Origin: Fusobacterium sp.
GTDB taxonomy: Bacteria > Fusobacteriota > Fusobacteriia > Fusobacteriales > Fusobacteriaceae
Reading direction: 5' to 3'
NCBI RefSeq assembly: GCF_032477075.1
Contig: NZ_JAWDXO010000004.1
Span: 1-64,000, forward strand
DNA length: 64,000 nt
Below the pieces are notes generated by a model. The model searched no databases. It saw only the letters and a list, made by a program, of their open reading frames with translations, and had not been told where the DNA came from. Shown here piece after piece: positions 46,302-55,408 of the stretch. Both the position numbers and the translations under genes were made by a program. Numbering within the stretch: position 1 is the first letter of the stretch; the number at the start of each line of letters is the position of its first letter.

Positions 46302-47072
46302 ATGAAAAAATTATTTATGGCGGTTTTAGTTATTATGGTATTGGCTTCTACTAGTTTATTTGCAGCTGATGGTTCTTTGGAAAAAGTAAAAAAAGATGGA
46401 TATTTTGTAGTTGGGTTAGATGCTACATTTGCTCCAATGGGATTCAGAGACGAAAATGAGGAAATAGTTGGATTTGATATTGACCTTGCTAAAGAAGTTG
46501 CTAAGAGAATGGGTGTTGAAGCAAGATTTAAACCTTGTGAATGGGATGGAATCATTTTTGATCTTAGAAGTAAAAATATTGATATGGTATGGAATGGTAT
46601 GACAATAACTGAAGAAAGAAGTAAACAGGCTGCTTTCTCTACTCCATATCTTGTAGATGGTCAAATTATTTTTTCTAGAAAAGGTGCTGAAATAAATAAG
46701 GTCACTGAATTAGAAGGAAAAGTAGTAGGAGTTCAATTAGGAAGTTCTGGATCATTGGCTGTTGAAAGAAATGCTATTGCTCCAAAACTTAAAGAAATCA
46801 AAAAATATGCAACGAATGTTGAAGCACTTCTTGATCTTGAAGCTGGAAGAGTAGATGCAGTAGTCATGGATGCCATCTCTGGAAAATATTATAATGCTAA
46901 GAAAAATACTTTAAGTTTTTCTGAAGAATCTCTATCTGATGAATACTTTGCAGTAGCTTTAAGAAAACAAGATAAAGCCTTATTAGATGAAATCAATAGA
47001 TTGTTAGATGAAATGAAAAAAGATGGAACATTTGATCAAATTTCTTTAAAATGGCTAGGAACAACTAAATAA
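46302..47072 (+). CDS. Amino-acid ABC importer, substrate-binding protein (probably histidine)
   Basis: A 256-residue periplasmic binding protein of the HisJ/GlnH family. ATG 46302 follows GGAGGGAG. Residues 1-21 are the signal peptide (MKKLFMAVLVIMVLASTSLFA). GYFVVGLDATFAPMGFRDENEEIVGFDIDLAKEVAKRMG is the family opening; WDGIIFDLRSKNIDMVWNGMTITEERSKQ is the conserved middle. The His-rich leader peptide upstream argues for histidine as the ligand; sequence alone would allow other polar amino acids. First of three genes: binding protein, permease, ATPase. Confidence 0.9.
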   Translation: MKKLFMAVLVIMVLASTSLFAADGSLEKVKKDGYFVVGLDATFAPMGFRDENEEIVGFDIDLAKEVAKRMGVEARFKPCEWDGIIFDLRSKNIDMVWNGMTITEERSKQAAFSTPYLVDGQIIFSRKGAEINKVTELEGKVVGVQLGSSGSLAVERNAIAPKLKEIKKYATNVEALLDLEAGRVDAVVMDAISGKYYNAKKNTLSFSEESLSDEYFAVALRKQDKALLDEINRLLDEMKKDGTFDQISLKWLGTTK

Positions 47073-47090
47073 TAAGGAGAATAAAACTTT

Positions 47091-47717
47091 ATGGATGGAA
47101 ATGTAATATTTATTTTAAAAGGTATGAAATTAACTGTTAACTTATATATTGTAACTATGCTTTTCTCTCTTCCTCTAGGGATATTATTATCCCTAGGAAG
47201 AGTTTCAAAAAATACAACATTAAGCAATATAATTCAAGTGTATACATGGATATTTAGAGGAACTCCTCTACTACTCCAGCTTTTCTTTGTGTACTATGGT
47301 CTTCCAGTAGTTGGTATTACTTTATCGCCTTTTGCTGCTGCTTCTCTTACATTTGTTATAAATTATACAGCTTATTTCTGTGAGATATTTAGAGGAAGCA
47401 TTCTGGGAATTGATCCAGGACAATATGAGGCTGCAAAAGTACTTGGTATGAAGTACTGGCAGACTATGATTAGAATAATAATTCCACAAGCTCTTATTAC
47501 AGCACTTCCACCATTATCTAATGAAGCTATCTCTCTTATTAAAGATACTTCATTAGTTTCTGCTATTGGAATGGCTGAAATATTAAGAAATTCAAGAGAA
47601 ATTGTTACTCGTGATTTCTCAATAACACCATTTTTTATATGTGCAGTTGTTTATTTAGGGCTTTCTACAATAGTTGTTTTATTCTTTAAAAAAATGGAAA
47701 AAAAGGTGATGATATAA
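47091..47717 (+). CDS. Amino-acid ABC importer, permease (probably histidine)
   Basis: A 208-residue inner-membrane subunit of the HisM/GlnP family with about five helices. ATG 47091 lies after AAGGAG. IFRGTPLLLQLFFVYYGLP (about 58-76) is the start of the family signature and GQYEAAKVLGMKYWQTMIRIIIPQAL (about 112-137) is the EAA loop that contacts the ATPase. Only one permease gene is present, so it likely works as a homodimer. The ATPase start codon follows directly after the stop. Confidence 0.93.
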   Translation: MDGNVIFILKGMKLTVNLYIVTMLFSLPLGILLSLGRVSKNTTLSNIIQVYTWIFRGTPLLLQLFFVYYGLPVVGITLSPFAAASLTFVINYTAYFCEIFRGSILGIDPGQYEAAKVLGMKYWQTMIRIIIPQALITALPPLSNEAISLIKDTSLVSAIGMAEILRNSREIVTRDFSITPFFICAVVYLGLSTIVVLFFKKMEKKVMI

Positions 47718-47718
47718 T

Positions 47719-48372
47719 ATGATTATCCAAGTTAATAATTTATCTAAACAGTATTTAGAAGGAGATATAATACTTAAAAATATCAATCTTGATATAGAAA
47801 AAGGAGAAGTTGTTTCTATTATAGGTCCATCTGGTGGTGGAAAATCTACCCTTCTCAGATGTCTTATTGGGTTGGAGGAAATAGATTCTGGAGATATAAA
47901 AGTTCCTGATAAAAAGAAAATGGGAATGGTTTTTCAATCTTTTAATCTTTTTCCTCATAAAACAGCAATTCAAAATATAATGGAGTCACTGATAATTGTA
48001 GATAAAATGGATAAATCTGAAGCAAAGAAAATAGCCTATGATCTTTTAGAAAAAGTTGGACTTAAAGATAGAGCTGATTTTTATCCTAAAGCTCTTTCTG
48101 GAGGTCAAAAACAAAGAGTAGCTATTGCCAGAGCTTTAGCAAGAAATCCAGAAGTTTTGCTTTTTGATGAACCTACATCTGCTCTTGATCCTGATATGGT
48201 AAAAGAAGTATTGAATGTTATTGAACAGCTTAGAGAATCAAGTAATATAACCATGATAATAGTAAGCCATGAAATAGATTTTGTTAATCAAATTTCTGAT
48301 AGAATAGTTGTTATGGAAAATGGAAATATAAAAGATATAGTAGTGAATAAAAAGAAGAGACAGGTTTCCTAA
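47719..48372 (+). CDS. Amino-acid ABC importer, ATPase (probably histidine)
   Basis: A 217-residue ATPase of the HisP/GlnQ group, shorter than the usual 240 residues at the C-terminal end. ATG 47719 follows AAAAGGTGATG. Walker A is GPSGGGKST (36-44), the signature is LSGGQKQRVAIARALA, Walker B is VLLFDEPTSALDP, and the H-loop is IVSHEIDF. It powers import together with the two preceding gene products. The stop codon overlaps the operon terminator. Confidence 0.93.
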   Translation: MIIQVNNLSKQYLEGDIILKNINLDIEKGEVVSIIGPSGGGKSTLLRCLIGLEEIDSGDIKVPDKKKMGMVFQSFNLFPHKTAIQNIMESLIIVDKMDKSEAKKIAYDLLEKVGLKDRADFYPKALSGGQKQRVAIARALARNPEVLLFDEPTSALDPDMVKEVLNVIEQLRESSNITMIIVSHEIDFVNQISDRIVVMENGNIKDIVVNKKKRQVS

Positions 48373-48395
48373 TATGGAATACCTGCCTTTTTCTA
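48361..48395 (+). terminator. Terminator of the importer operon
   Basis: CAGGTTTCC (48361-48369) pairs with GGAATACCTG (48376-48385) with one bulge, followed by CCTTTTTC. The stem includes the ATPase stop codon. Confidence 0.65.
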
Positions 48396-48403
48396 TTTTA
48401 GAA

Positions 48404-49405
48404 TTATTTTTTCCAGCTGTTATATAAATCAGCTATTATGTCTTCTATTGGTGCTTTTATTATTTCTATATCAATAATTTCTGGATATTGAGAAAGTTTT
48501 TTAAAAATTTCATTTATTTTAATTCTTTCTTTATCAAACTTGTAACTATGTTTTCCTTCTTCTGTAATTATAAGTTCCATTTCATCTAAAATTGGAGCTT
48601 CACCGCTTGAGGTTATAATCAATCTAGAAGAATTATTCTGTACTTTTCTCAATTCTTCAAATTTTCCATCAAAAGCTATCTGTCCTTTAGAGAGCAATAT
48701 TATTCTTTCTGCCATCTCTTCCAAATCATCCATATCATGACTTGTTACAATTATTGTTACCCCTTTCTCCTTATTTAATTTTTTTAAAAAATTTATCATT
48801 TTTTTCTTTGCAAGAACATCAAGCCCTAATGTTGGCTCATCTAAAAATATTATTTTAGGATTATGCAGAAGCAGCATTCCTAAATCAGCTCTCATACGTT
48901 GACCTAAACTAAGTTCTCTTGCAAATGTTTTCAATATGTCAGATAAGTCCAAAAGTTCAATAACCATAGCAAGATTTTCATCAAAAATATCTTGTGGTAT
49001 ATTCCATACAGATTTTTTCCATTCATAACTCGTTATTACAGGATGATCCCACCAGAGTTCTGTCCTTTGACCAAATAGCACTCCTATATTTTCCATAAGC
49101 TTTATTCGTTCTTTCACAGGTGACATTCCTAATACTGAAATATTTCCACTAGTTGGTTGTAATATTCCTGAAAGTATTTTTATTGTAGTACTTTTACCAG
49201 CTCCATTTGCCCCAGCATAAGCCAAAAATTCTCCTGGTGATACTTTAAAAGACAATCTATCTAAAGCTTTTATCTCTTTTCTTTCTGGTGAAAAAAGATT
49301 TTTTATTATATCCTTTATTTTTCCACTCCTTTGCCACTGTACATATATTTTACTTACATCATCTATGACCAAAGCTGGAATATCTTGGTGAACCATATTT
49401 TGCAT
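48404..49405 (-). CDS. ABC-2 type exporter, ATPase
   Basis: A 333-residue cytoplasmic ATPase of the NatA-like ABC-2 class. ATG 49405 follows GGGGATGAG and overlaps the end of the permease gene by 47 nt, showing coupling. Walker A is GANGAGKST (about 69-77), the signature is LSLGQRMRADLGMLLL, Walker B is IIFLDEPTLGLD, and the H-loop is TSHDMDD. The N-terminal QWQRSGKIKDIIKNLFSPERKEIKALD is typical of ATPases paired with DUF990-type permeases. The C-terminal 85 residues are an accessory alpha/beta region. It powers the two permeases at 49359-50985. Confidence 0.9.
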   Translation of the reverse strand: MQNMVHQDIPALVIDDVSKIYVQWQRSGKIKDIIKNLFSPERKEIKALDRLSFKVSPGEFLAYAGANGAGKSTTIKILSGILQPTSGNISVLGMSPVKERIKLMENIGVLFGQRTELWWDHPVITSYEWKKSVWNIPQDIFDENLAMVIELLDLSDILKTFARELSLGQRMRADLGMLLLHNPKIIFLDEPTLGLDVLAKKKMINFLKKLNKEKGVTIIVTSHDMDDLEEMAERIILLSKGQIAFDGKFEELRKVQNNSSRLIITSSGEAPILDEMELIITEEGKHSYKFDKERIKINEIFKKLSQYPEIIDIEIIKAPIEDIIADLYNSWKK

Positions 49406-50192
49406 AATATCTCATCCCCTTTTTAAAAACTAATACAGCTAAAATAAGAAACATTGCTGCTATTATTATCATAAATATCATAATATTAAATTTACCTAAA
49501 AGTATTCTGCTTGGTAACCATGCTATCATTCCAACTGGTATCAGTGAACAAAAGAAAATCTGTGTTGATTTACTCATTCCTCCAAGTGGATAGTTTTTTA
49601 ATGATTCAAACATTTCAGTTCCAACTGATGCTATTTCTTCTGCTGCAGCTGGAGCATAAAAAGCTGTACAGGATAATATGTATATTGTACATATCATTAT
49701 AGTACAAGAGGCTGCTAAATTTACTAAAAGCATTACTACCCATATGCCAGAAAAACTTATTTTAGAAGAAGAAATTGAATAACAGACTAATCCCACACCA
49801 CAAAATAATACTCCATTTCCAGATACAGGGGAAAATCCTTCTGTTGCTAACTGTATCCATACTGGGAGCGGTTGTATCATTTTATGATCCATCTGTCCTC
49901 TTCCTATTGTTCTGCTTATTTGCCCTGCATTATTACTTATGAAAAACAATGCAAATATGCCTTCTACCAGTACAGAATATCCTAACATAAATATTATCTC
50001 TTTTTCAGTCATTCCTCCAATACCATCAAATTTTACTGCTAAAAGAAACACTCCCACCACAACTGCCAATGTTGATATCATGTCAGAAAATATATACATC
50101 AAGCAATATTTAGTATCTCTTAAAAACCATAATAAATCCATCTTTCCATATATTTTAAACATTCTTATTAAAGTTTTTATTTTATCCACCAA
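49359..50192 (-). CDS. ABC-2 type exporter, permease 2
   Basis: A 277-residue membrane protein with about six helices, matching the DUF990 / ABC-2 permease family (RTIGRGQMDHKMIQPLPVWIQL is typical). The first codon is uncertain: TTG 50192 and GTG 50189 both lie about 11-14 nt after GAGAGG, and the frame overlaps the previous gene's end by 11 nt. It pairs with the homologous permease upstream to form a heterodimeric exporter. The substrate is unknown. Confidence 0.85.
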   Translation of the reverse strand: MVDKIKTLIRMFKIYGKMDLLWFLRDTKYCLMYIFSDMISTLAVVVGVFLLAVKFDGIGGMTEKEIIFMLGYSVLVEGIFALFFISNNAGQISRTIGRGQMDHKMIQPLPVWIQLATEGFSPVSGNGVLFCGVGLVCYSISSSKISFSGIWVVMLLVNLAASCTIMICTIYILSCTAFYAPAAAEEIASVGTEMFESLKNYPLGGMSKSTQIFFCSLIPVGMIAWLPSRILLGKFNIMIFMIIIAAMFLILAVLVFKKGMRYYAKYGSPRYSSFGHR

Positions 50193-50985
50193 ATGAAATC
50201 ATCCTCTCTTCACTTTTTATAAAAATTTTTATTCCAGCTATCCATAAAACGATATTCCAGAATATCTGTATTCCTATTATTTTTATAGTTTCATTTTCTA
50301 TACCTGTATATATTGTTAATGGAGCATTTCCAATAGAACCAAATGGAAGCAGTGTAAATACTTTTCCCAACCCCCATGGAAAGAATATAAAGGGAATTAG
50401 AGCCCCAGAAAGCAAAGAATATATACTTTCTCTTGCTCGTGTTGCAGCCCAGCATCCATTTTTTAATCTTATTGCAAAGGAAGCAAATAATAAATCCAAT
50501 GCAAAACCTAAGGATATACTTAATATTAGACTTATAAATGCCAGTATTCCATTAAAAAATGAAACAGGAAATGGATTTATCCCCAATAATGGAGATAATA
50601 CCCATAAAGGTAGTCCATAAAATAAAAATACAGGTATCCAATATCTTCCAATTGTTTCTGCAATAAGACTTATTATTACAGACATTGGTCTAGTATATCT
50701 TCCAATAATAGAGCCTTCCCAGAGTGCAGAAGTTGCTGGTGTTACAATATCCAACTGTGGTTTTAAAATAGAAGACATTAATGAATATGTAAGTATTTGT
50801 GATAGCTCCACTCCATCAAAACTTTTTCCATCTTTTGCCAGAGATTTCCAGATTAAAGTAAGCATAATAAACTGTATAAACTTTATAAAATATTCTCCAG
50901 TGATTGTTAATATATTTCCATCAAATACTTGTTTTGCACTCATTATTATAGTTGCATAACAAGATTTTAAAACTTTATATTTCAT
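50182..50985 (-). CDS. ABC-2 type exporter, permease 1
   Basis: A 267-residue membrane protein with about six helices. I chose ATG 50985 behind AAAGGA; the longer frame to 51075 would pass through a terminator stem. Family features include GKSFDGVELSQILTYSLMSSIL and EGSIIGRYTRPMSVIISL, as in DUF990-type ABC-2 permeases. First gene of the permease-permease-ATPase operon. A GC-rich terminator and a 50-residue ORF lie directly upstream, so expression may depend on read-through. Confidence 0.85.
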   Translation of the reverse strand: MKYKVLKSCYATIIMSAKQVFDGNILTITGEYFIKFIQFIMLTLIWKSLAKDGKSFDGVELSQILTYSLMSSILKPQLDIVTPATSALWEGSIIGRYTRPMSVIISLIAETIGRYWIPVFLFYGLPLWVLSPLLGINPFPVSFFNGILAFISLILSISLGFALDLLFASFAIRLKNGCWAATRARESIYSLLSGALIPFIFFPWGLGKVFTLLPFGSIGNAPLTIYTGIENETIKIIGIQIFWNIVLWIAGIKIFIKSEERMISFGG

Positions 50986-51016
50986 AAATTTAATTCCTTT
51001 CTTAAAATTTGGGCAT

Positions 51017-51050
51017 AAAAAAACCGGGATACGACAATGCGTTCCCGGAT
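51017..51050 (-). terminator. GC-rich terminator/attenuator before the exporter operon
   Basis: CCGGGA (51024-51029) pairs with TCCCGG (51043-51048), extended inward by ACG/CGT across a one-base bulge; the minus strand then has T7. It sits between the 50-residue ORF and the first permease gene. Confidence 0.8.
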
Positions 51051-51090
51051 TTAGATATAACTTTAAAAATATCATAAAATTTTAAAATTT

Positions 51091-51243
51091 TTATGACTTT
51101 TCTATCTTTTTCCTTAGTGAAAACACATTATTTGCCGTAAATTGGACAGACTTATACACATAAAGTGCTATTTTCCCATTTTGAGCTGAGACTTCACCAA
51201 TATTTTTCCAAGTTAAACTATTTTTAAATATTGAATTTGTCAT
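51091..51243 (-). CDS. Uncharacterised 50-residue ORF upstream of the ABC-2 exporter
   Basis: A 50-codon frame from ATG 51243, with an excellent ribosome site (GGAGGTG, 6 nt upstream). It begins MTNSIFKNSLTWKNIGEVSA, continues with QNGKIALYVYKSVQFTANN and ends basic (LRKKIEKS). It has no signal peptide, no double-Gly leader and no runs of one amino acid, so neither a bacteriocin precursor nor a classical leader peptide is obvious. A strong terminator lies 40 bp downstream, then the exporter operon. It may be exporter cargo, a translated leader controlling read-through, or an independent small protein. Confidence 0.55.
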   Translation of the reverse strand: MTNSIFKNSLTWKNIGEVSAQNGKIALYVYKSVQFTANNVFSLRKKIEKS

Positions 51244-51314
51244 GTGTTTCACCTCCATTATTAAAATTTAATTTTATATTATCATTAAAAAATCTCCATG
51301 TCAATCTTTATATT

Positions 51315-53528
51315 TTAGGAAAACATCACTGGCATAGCATTTATCAATGATTTAACTATATTATAATCCTCTTTAACAGCATCAGAATTTATATCTAGAT
51401 ATTTTTCTACATTTCCTAAATATTCTTTTGCTATTTCTTTTTCATCTATTTCAGCATAATCCCAAGCTAATTCTAGATCTGTCCATCCTTCATAGCCACC
51501 CATTTCGGCAGATTTTTTTATATGTTCCATGGCTTCAACAAATTTTCCACATTTTCTTAGAACTCTTCCTAGATTATATTCTATCCAGCTGTCATAAGGA
51601 TTAAATTCAATTGCTTTTTTAAAATTTTCTGCTGCTTCTTGATTTCTCCCTAATTTAGCAAGAGTCCATCCTATCTGTGAATAAATCCATTCATCATTTC
51701 TTCCCATTTCTATTACTTTTTCAAAATATTTTAATCCCTCTTCATATTTTTCTAAAGTTCCTAAGTTCCAGCCTATTTCTGAATACAGCCAAGTATCTTC
51801 TCTTCCTAATTTCTCTGCTTTATCCAGATAAATCAAAGCTTCTTCTGCTCTATCCAGTCTTCCATAATTGTAAGCTATTTCTGAATATAACCAGTCATCT
51901 TCTCTTCCTAATTCTTGAGCTTTAAATAACCTAGCTATTGCTTCTTCACTTTTTCCAGTTCTTCCTAGACAAATAGCGAATTCACAATTCAGCCATATAT
52001 CATCTCTTCCTAATTTCTCAGTTGTTTCAAGATATGAAAGTGCTTCTTCATATTTTCCAATAACATCATATGACCAAGCTATTTCTGAGTTAAGCCATAC
52101 ATCATTTCTGCCTAATTCTTTTGCTTTAAGATAATATTCTATTCCTTCTTCTACTTTTTGATTTCTTGAAAGACTGTATCCTATTTCAGAATATATCCAT
52201 GAGTCATTTCTTCCCATTTCAATAGCTTTTTGAAGATATTTCTCACCTTCTTCAGTTCTTCCTACTGCATCTAAATTCCAACCCATTTCTGAATATAACC
52301 ATATATCATTTCTTCCTAATTCTTCTACTTTTTCTAAATGTTTTAAAGCTTCTTCATTTTTGTTTAACTGCCCTAAATTCCATGCTATAGTAGAGTAAAG
52401 ACGAATACTCTCATCTCCATTTTCCTCTGCTTTTTTTAATTCTGCCAGCGCTTCTTCATTTCTTCCTAAATCTCCCAAAGATAATCCCATTTCTAAATGA
52501 ATCCATGCATCATCTCTTCCTAATTCTTTTGCTTTCTTTAAATACTCTAAAGCTTCTTCTGATTTTGACATGTTTCTTAAAGTCCAGCCTATTTCAGATT
52601 CAAGCCATACATCATCTTCTGATATTTTCTTAGATTTATAAAGATATTCCAACTCTTCTTCATATTTATCTAAAACTCCAAGATTCCATCCTAATTGATT
52701 ATAAAGCCATGCATCACTTCTGCCTAATTCTTCAGCCTTCTTAAAATATTCTATTGCATCCTCATGCTTTTCTATTCTTGCTAGCTGCCACCCTAATTCT
52801 GAATTCAGCCATACATCATTTCTTCCTAATTCTTCAGCTTTCTTTAAATATTCTATTCCCTCTTCATATTTTTTTATGGCTCCAAATGTTACACCAATCT
52901 GTGATAAAAGCCATATATTATCTTCTTCTCCTTTCAGAGCTTTCATATAATATTCTAGTGCTTCTCCATCTTTATCTAATTGATTTAAACACCATCCTAT
53001 GTGTGTAATTACCCAGTAGTCATCTCTTCCAAACTCTTCAGCCTTTTTAAAATATTCTAGTGCACTTTCATAATTATCTAATTTTTCATATATGTCTCCT
53101 ATTTCAGCAAGAGCAAAAGTATTTTCTGGCTCTAATTCTACAGCCTTTTTTAAAGCGACTAATGCTTCTTCATTTTTTTCTATTCTTTGGAGATTCCAAC
53201 CAAGTTCAAAATATGTCCATGCATAATCAGGATCTAAATTTTTCGATTTCTCAAAATATTCAGCTGCTTTTTCATAATTTTCCAAACCACTGTAAGCATA
53301 TCCTACCCTATAATTCCATAGGGAATCTTCTTTTCCTTTCTCTTTGATAGAAAAGAGTATTTCTAAAGCTTTATTATAATTTCCTAAATTATTTTCTGCT
53401 CTTCCCCATTCTGATATAATTTCAAAATCTCTGTCTTTTTCTTCTATTGCAAGAACCATATCTACAATTTCCTGATATTTTTCTTCATCATTAAGAAGTG
53501 TTATTTTTTCTTTTAATTCTTTACTCAT
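51315..53528 (-). CDS. Tetratricopeptide-repeat protein, about 19 TPRs
   Basis: A 737-residue protein without signal peptide, ATG 53528 after AAGGAGG. From about residue 65 it consists of about 19 consecutive 34-residue repeats with an unusually regular signature (for example NDVWLNSELGWQLARIEKHE, then DAIEYFKKAEELGR). The spacing is that of TPRs, but with a conserved Trp in helix A and an ELGR turn. TPR superhelices bind other proteins or peptides; no catalytic domain is present. Similar repeat proteins are common in fusobacteria. It follows the YitT-like gene after 121 bp and is likely cytoplasmic. Confidence 0.92.
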   Translation of the reverse strand: MSKELKEKITLLNDEEKYQEIVDMVLAIEEKDRDFEIISEWGRAENNLGNYNKALEILFSIKEKGKEDSLWNYRVGYAYSGLENYEKAAEYFEKSKNLDPDYAWTYFELGWNLQRIEKNEEALVALKKAVELEPENTFALAEIGDIYEKLDNYESALEYFKKAEEFGRDDYWVITHIGWCLNQLDKDGEALEYYMKALKGEEDNIWLLSQIGVTFGAIKKYEEGIEYLKKAEELGRNDVWLNSELGWQLARIEKHEDAIEYFKKAEELGRSDAWLYNQLGWNLGVLDKYEEELEYLYKSKKISEDDVWLESEIGWTLRNMSKSEEALEYLKKAKELGRDDAWIHLEMGLSLGDLGRNEEALAELKKAEENGDESIRLYSTIAWNLGQLNKNEEALKHLEKVEELGRNDIWLYSEMGWNLDAVGRTEEGEKYLQKAIEMGRNDSWIYSEIGYSLSRNQKVEEGIEYYLKAKELGRNDVWLNSEIAWSYDVIGKYEEALSYLETTEKLGRDDIWLNCEFAICLGRTGKSEEAIARLFKAQELGREDDWLYSEIAYNYGRLDRAEEALIYLDKAEKLGREDTWLYSEIGWNLGTLEKYEEGLKYFEKVIEMGRNDEWIYSQIGWTLAKLGRNQEAAENFKKAIEFNPYDSWIEYNLGRVLRKCGKFVEAMEHIKKSAEMGGYEGWTDLELAWDYAEIDEKEIAKEYLGNVEKYLDINSDAVKEDYNIVKSLINAMPVMFS

Positions 53529-53649
53529 CTAATTCCTCCTTGAATGAATTGTATTCGGCATATTTTATTTTACCATAAATCATGCTTTATATACAATCAA
53601 CTATACTTTTCAATATGTCAATTTTCAGGTGCAGATATATTTTTTATCT

Positions 53650-54510
53650 TTATTCATTATTAAGTTCTTTAAATCCCTCACCTAAAACTTCTGATACATC
53701 AGTTATTGTAAGAAAAGCTTCTGGATCAGTATCTCTTACTATTCTTTTTAATTTTACTATCTGAAATTTGCTTACAACACAATATATTATATCAAAAGAA
53801 TTTCTTGTATATCCTCCTGACCCATCTAATATAGTTACTCCTCTTCCAGTTTCATCCATAAGCTTGATTCTCAATTCCTCTGCTTTTCTGGAAATTATAG
53901 TTACAGCTTTTGCCTTATCAAGCCCTTCCTGTATAAAATCTATAGTCTTAGTAAATACCATGGCAGCTATTAAAGTATACATAAATATTTCTTTTCCAAA
54001 TAAAAATCCTACTGCTGAAAGCACTACTACATCTAGTATAAGCATAGCTCTTCCTACAGATATTCCTCTATATTTTGTCATTATTCTAGCTATTATATCT
54101 GTTCCCCCAGTAGAACCTCCAGACATAAATATTATTCCTAACCCAATTCCTCCTATAAAACCACCATAAAGAGAAGCTAAGAGTACATCATCTGTAGCCC
54201 CATTAAATCTTGAGGTAAAGCCTAAAGCAAAAGACATCATAGCAGTTCCATAAAGAGTTTTTATTATAAAATTTTTTCCAAGCATCCTCCATCCTATTAT
54301 TAATATTGGAATATTTATTACAAAATAAGTTGTTCCTACAGGAGTTTTAAATAAATAGAAAATAATAAGAGCTATCCCTGTAACTCCCCCCTCAGCTAAA
54401 TGATTGCTTACATAAAAATAATTTACTGCAAAAGCATATAAAAAACATCCTAATGTTATAAAAAAATAATCTCTTAAAAATCTTAAAACTTTTTTTTCTA
54501 TGTTACTCAC
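53650..54510 (-). CDS. YitT-family membrane protein (DUF161 plus DUF2179)
   Basis: A 286-residue protein with about five N-terminal helices (residues 13-185, with NYFYVSNHLAEGGVTGIALI and GFIGGIGLGIIFMSGGSTGGTDIIARI) followed by a soluble DUF2179 domain (about 200-280: KAVTIISRKAEELRIKLMDETGRGVTILDGSGGYT). The start is uncertain: GTG 54510 lies 7 nt after the MscS stop, but the AGAGGTG site would fit an ATA codon 6 nt further downstream better. It is probably co-transcribed with mscS. The transport function of the family is not established. Confidence 0.82.
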   Translation of the reverse strand: MSNIEKKVLRFLRDYFFITLGCFLYAFAVNYFYVSNHLAEGGVTGIALIIFYLFKTPVGTTYFVINIPILIIGWRMLGKNFIIKTLYGTAMMSFALGFTSRFNGATDDVLLASLYGGFIGGIGLGIIFMSGGSTGGTDIIARIMTKYRGISVGRAMLILDVVVLSAVGFLFGKEIFMYTLIAAMVFTKTIDFIQEGLDKAKAVTIISRKAEELRIKLMDETGRGVTILDGSGGYTRNSFDIIYCVVSKFQIVKLKRIVRDTDPEAFLTITDVSEVLGEGFKELNNE

Positions 54511-54517
54511 CTCTATT

Positions 54518-55360
54518 CTAATTTTTTAAATTTACTTCTAGTTTATTATATGGAATTTCTATATTTTCTTCATTAAAAATCTTAATAATATAAGCCATAA
54601 GTTTACTTCTTACACTATAATAATATTCCCTTTTTGTCCATACTATAAAATAAATATTTACTGAAGAATCTCCATAACTCATTATATTGATAAAACTTTT
54701 TCTTTCACTTTCCAGTCCATCAAAAGTTTTACTTATTCTCTTCAGAACTTCAACAGCTCTATTCTGATCACACTCATAAGCTACTGGTACAGTGAGTTTT
54801 ATTCTTCTGTATTCATTTGCGTCATGATTAATTACATTACTGTTTATCATAACATTATTTGGAATTATTACCCTTTTACTGTCTAATGTATTTATATGAG
54901 TTGAAAATACATCTATTTTATATACTTCTCCAAAAGCTCCATTTACTTCAATATATTCTCCTACAGTAAAAGGTCTTGTAAATAATATTACCACTCCTCC
55001 TGCAAAATTGGAAAGAAATCCTTTGAGTGAAATACCTATTCCAAGACCTACTGCACTTATCATTGTTATAATAGATTGTTCTTTAAATCCAAATACAAGA
55101 AGTCCAAATAGAAAAAATATAATATATAATCCTAGTTTAATAAAGGACTTACTGAATTGTTTTGCTCCAGGATCAATTTTATCTTTTGATATCTTCTCAA
55201 TATATTTTAATATTATTTGAGTAATTTTTTTACCAATATATATAATAAGTAAAAATACTAGTAGTTTAACAAAAAAAATCAAAGTATCATTTAAAATAAC
55301 TTTAAATATTTTTTCTCCATCTTTATTTTCTAAAGAAGTGATTGTTGCAAAAAAGTTCAT
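54518..55360 (-). CDS. Small-conductance mechanosensitive channel (MscS family)
   Basis: A 280-residue membrane channel. ATG 55360 follows GAGGAG. Three helices in the first 130 residues end in the pore-lining Gly/Ala helix (ISAVGLGIGISLKGFLSNFAGGVVIL, about 98-124), followed by the beta domain (RPFTVGEYIEVNGAFGEVYKIDVFSTHINTLDSKRVIIPNN) and the alpha/beta cytoplasmic vestibule. It releases solutes on sudden drops in osmolarity. Genes before and after it run in the same direction with small gaps. Confidence 0.93.
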   Translation of the reverse strand: MNFFATITSLENKDGEKIFKVILNDTLIFFVKLLVFLLIIYIGKKITQIILKYIEKISKDKIDPGAKQFSKSFIKLGLYIIFFLFGLLVFGFKEQSIITMISAVGLGIGISLKGFLSNFAGGVVILFTRPFTVGEYIEVNGAFGEVYKIDVFSTHINTLDSKRVIIPNNVMINSNVINHDANEYRRIKLTVPVAYECDQNRAVEVLKRISKTFDGLESERKSFINIMSYGDSSVNIYFIVWTKREYYYSVRSKLMAYIIKIFNEENIEIPYNKLEVNLKN

Positions 55361-55408
55361 TTTAACATCTCCTCATAATGTTTTCCCCGAGATATTAATT
55401 TAAACAAT

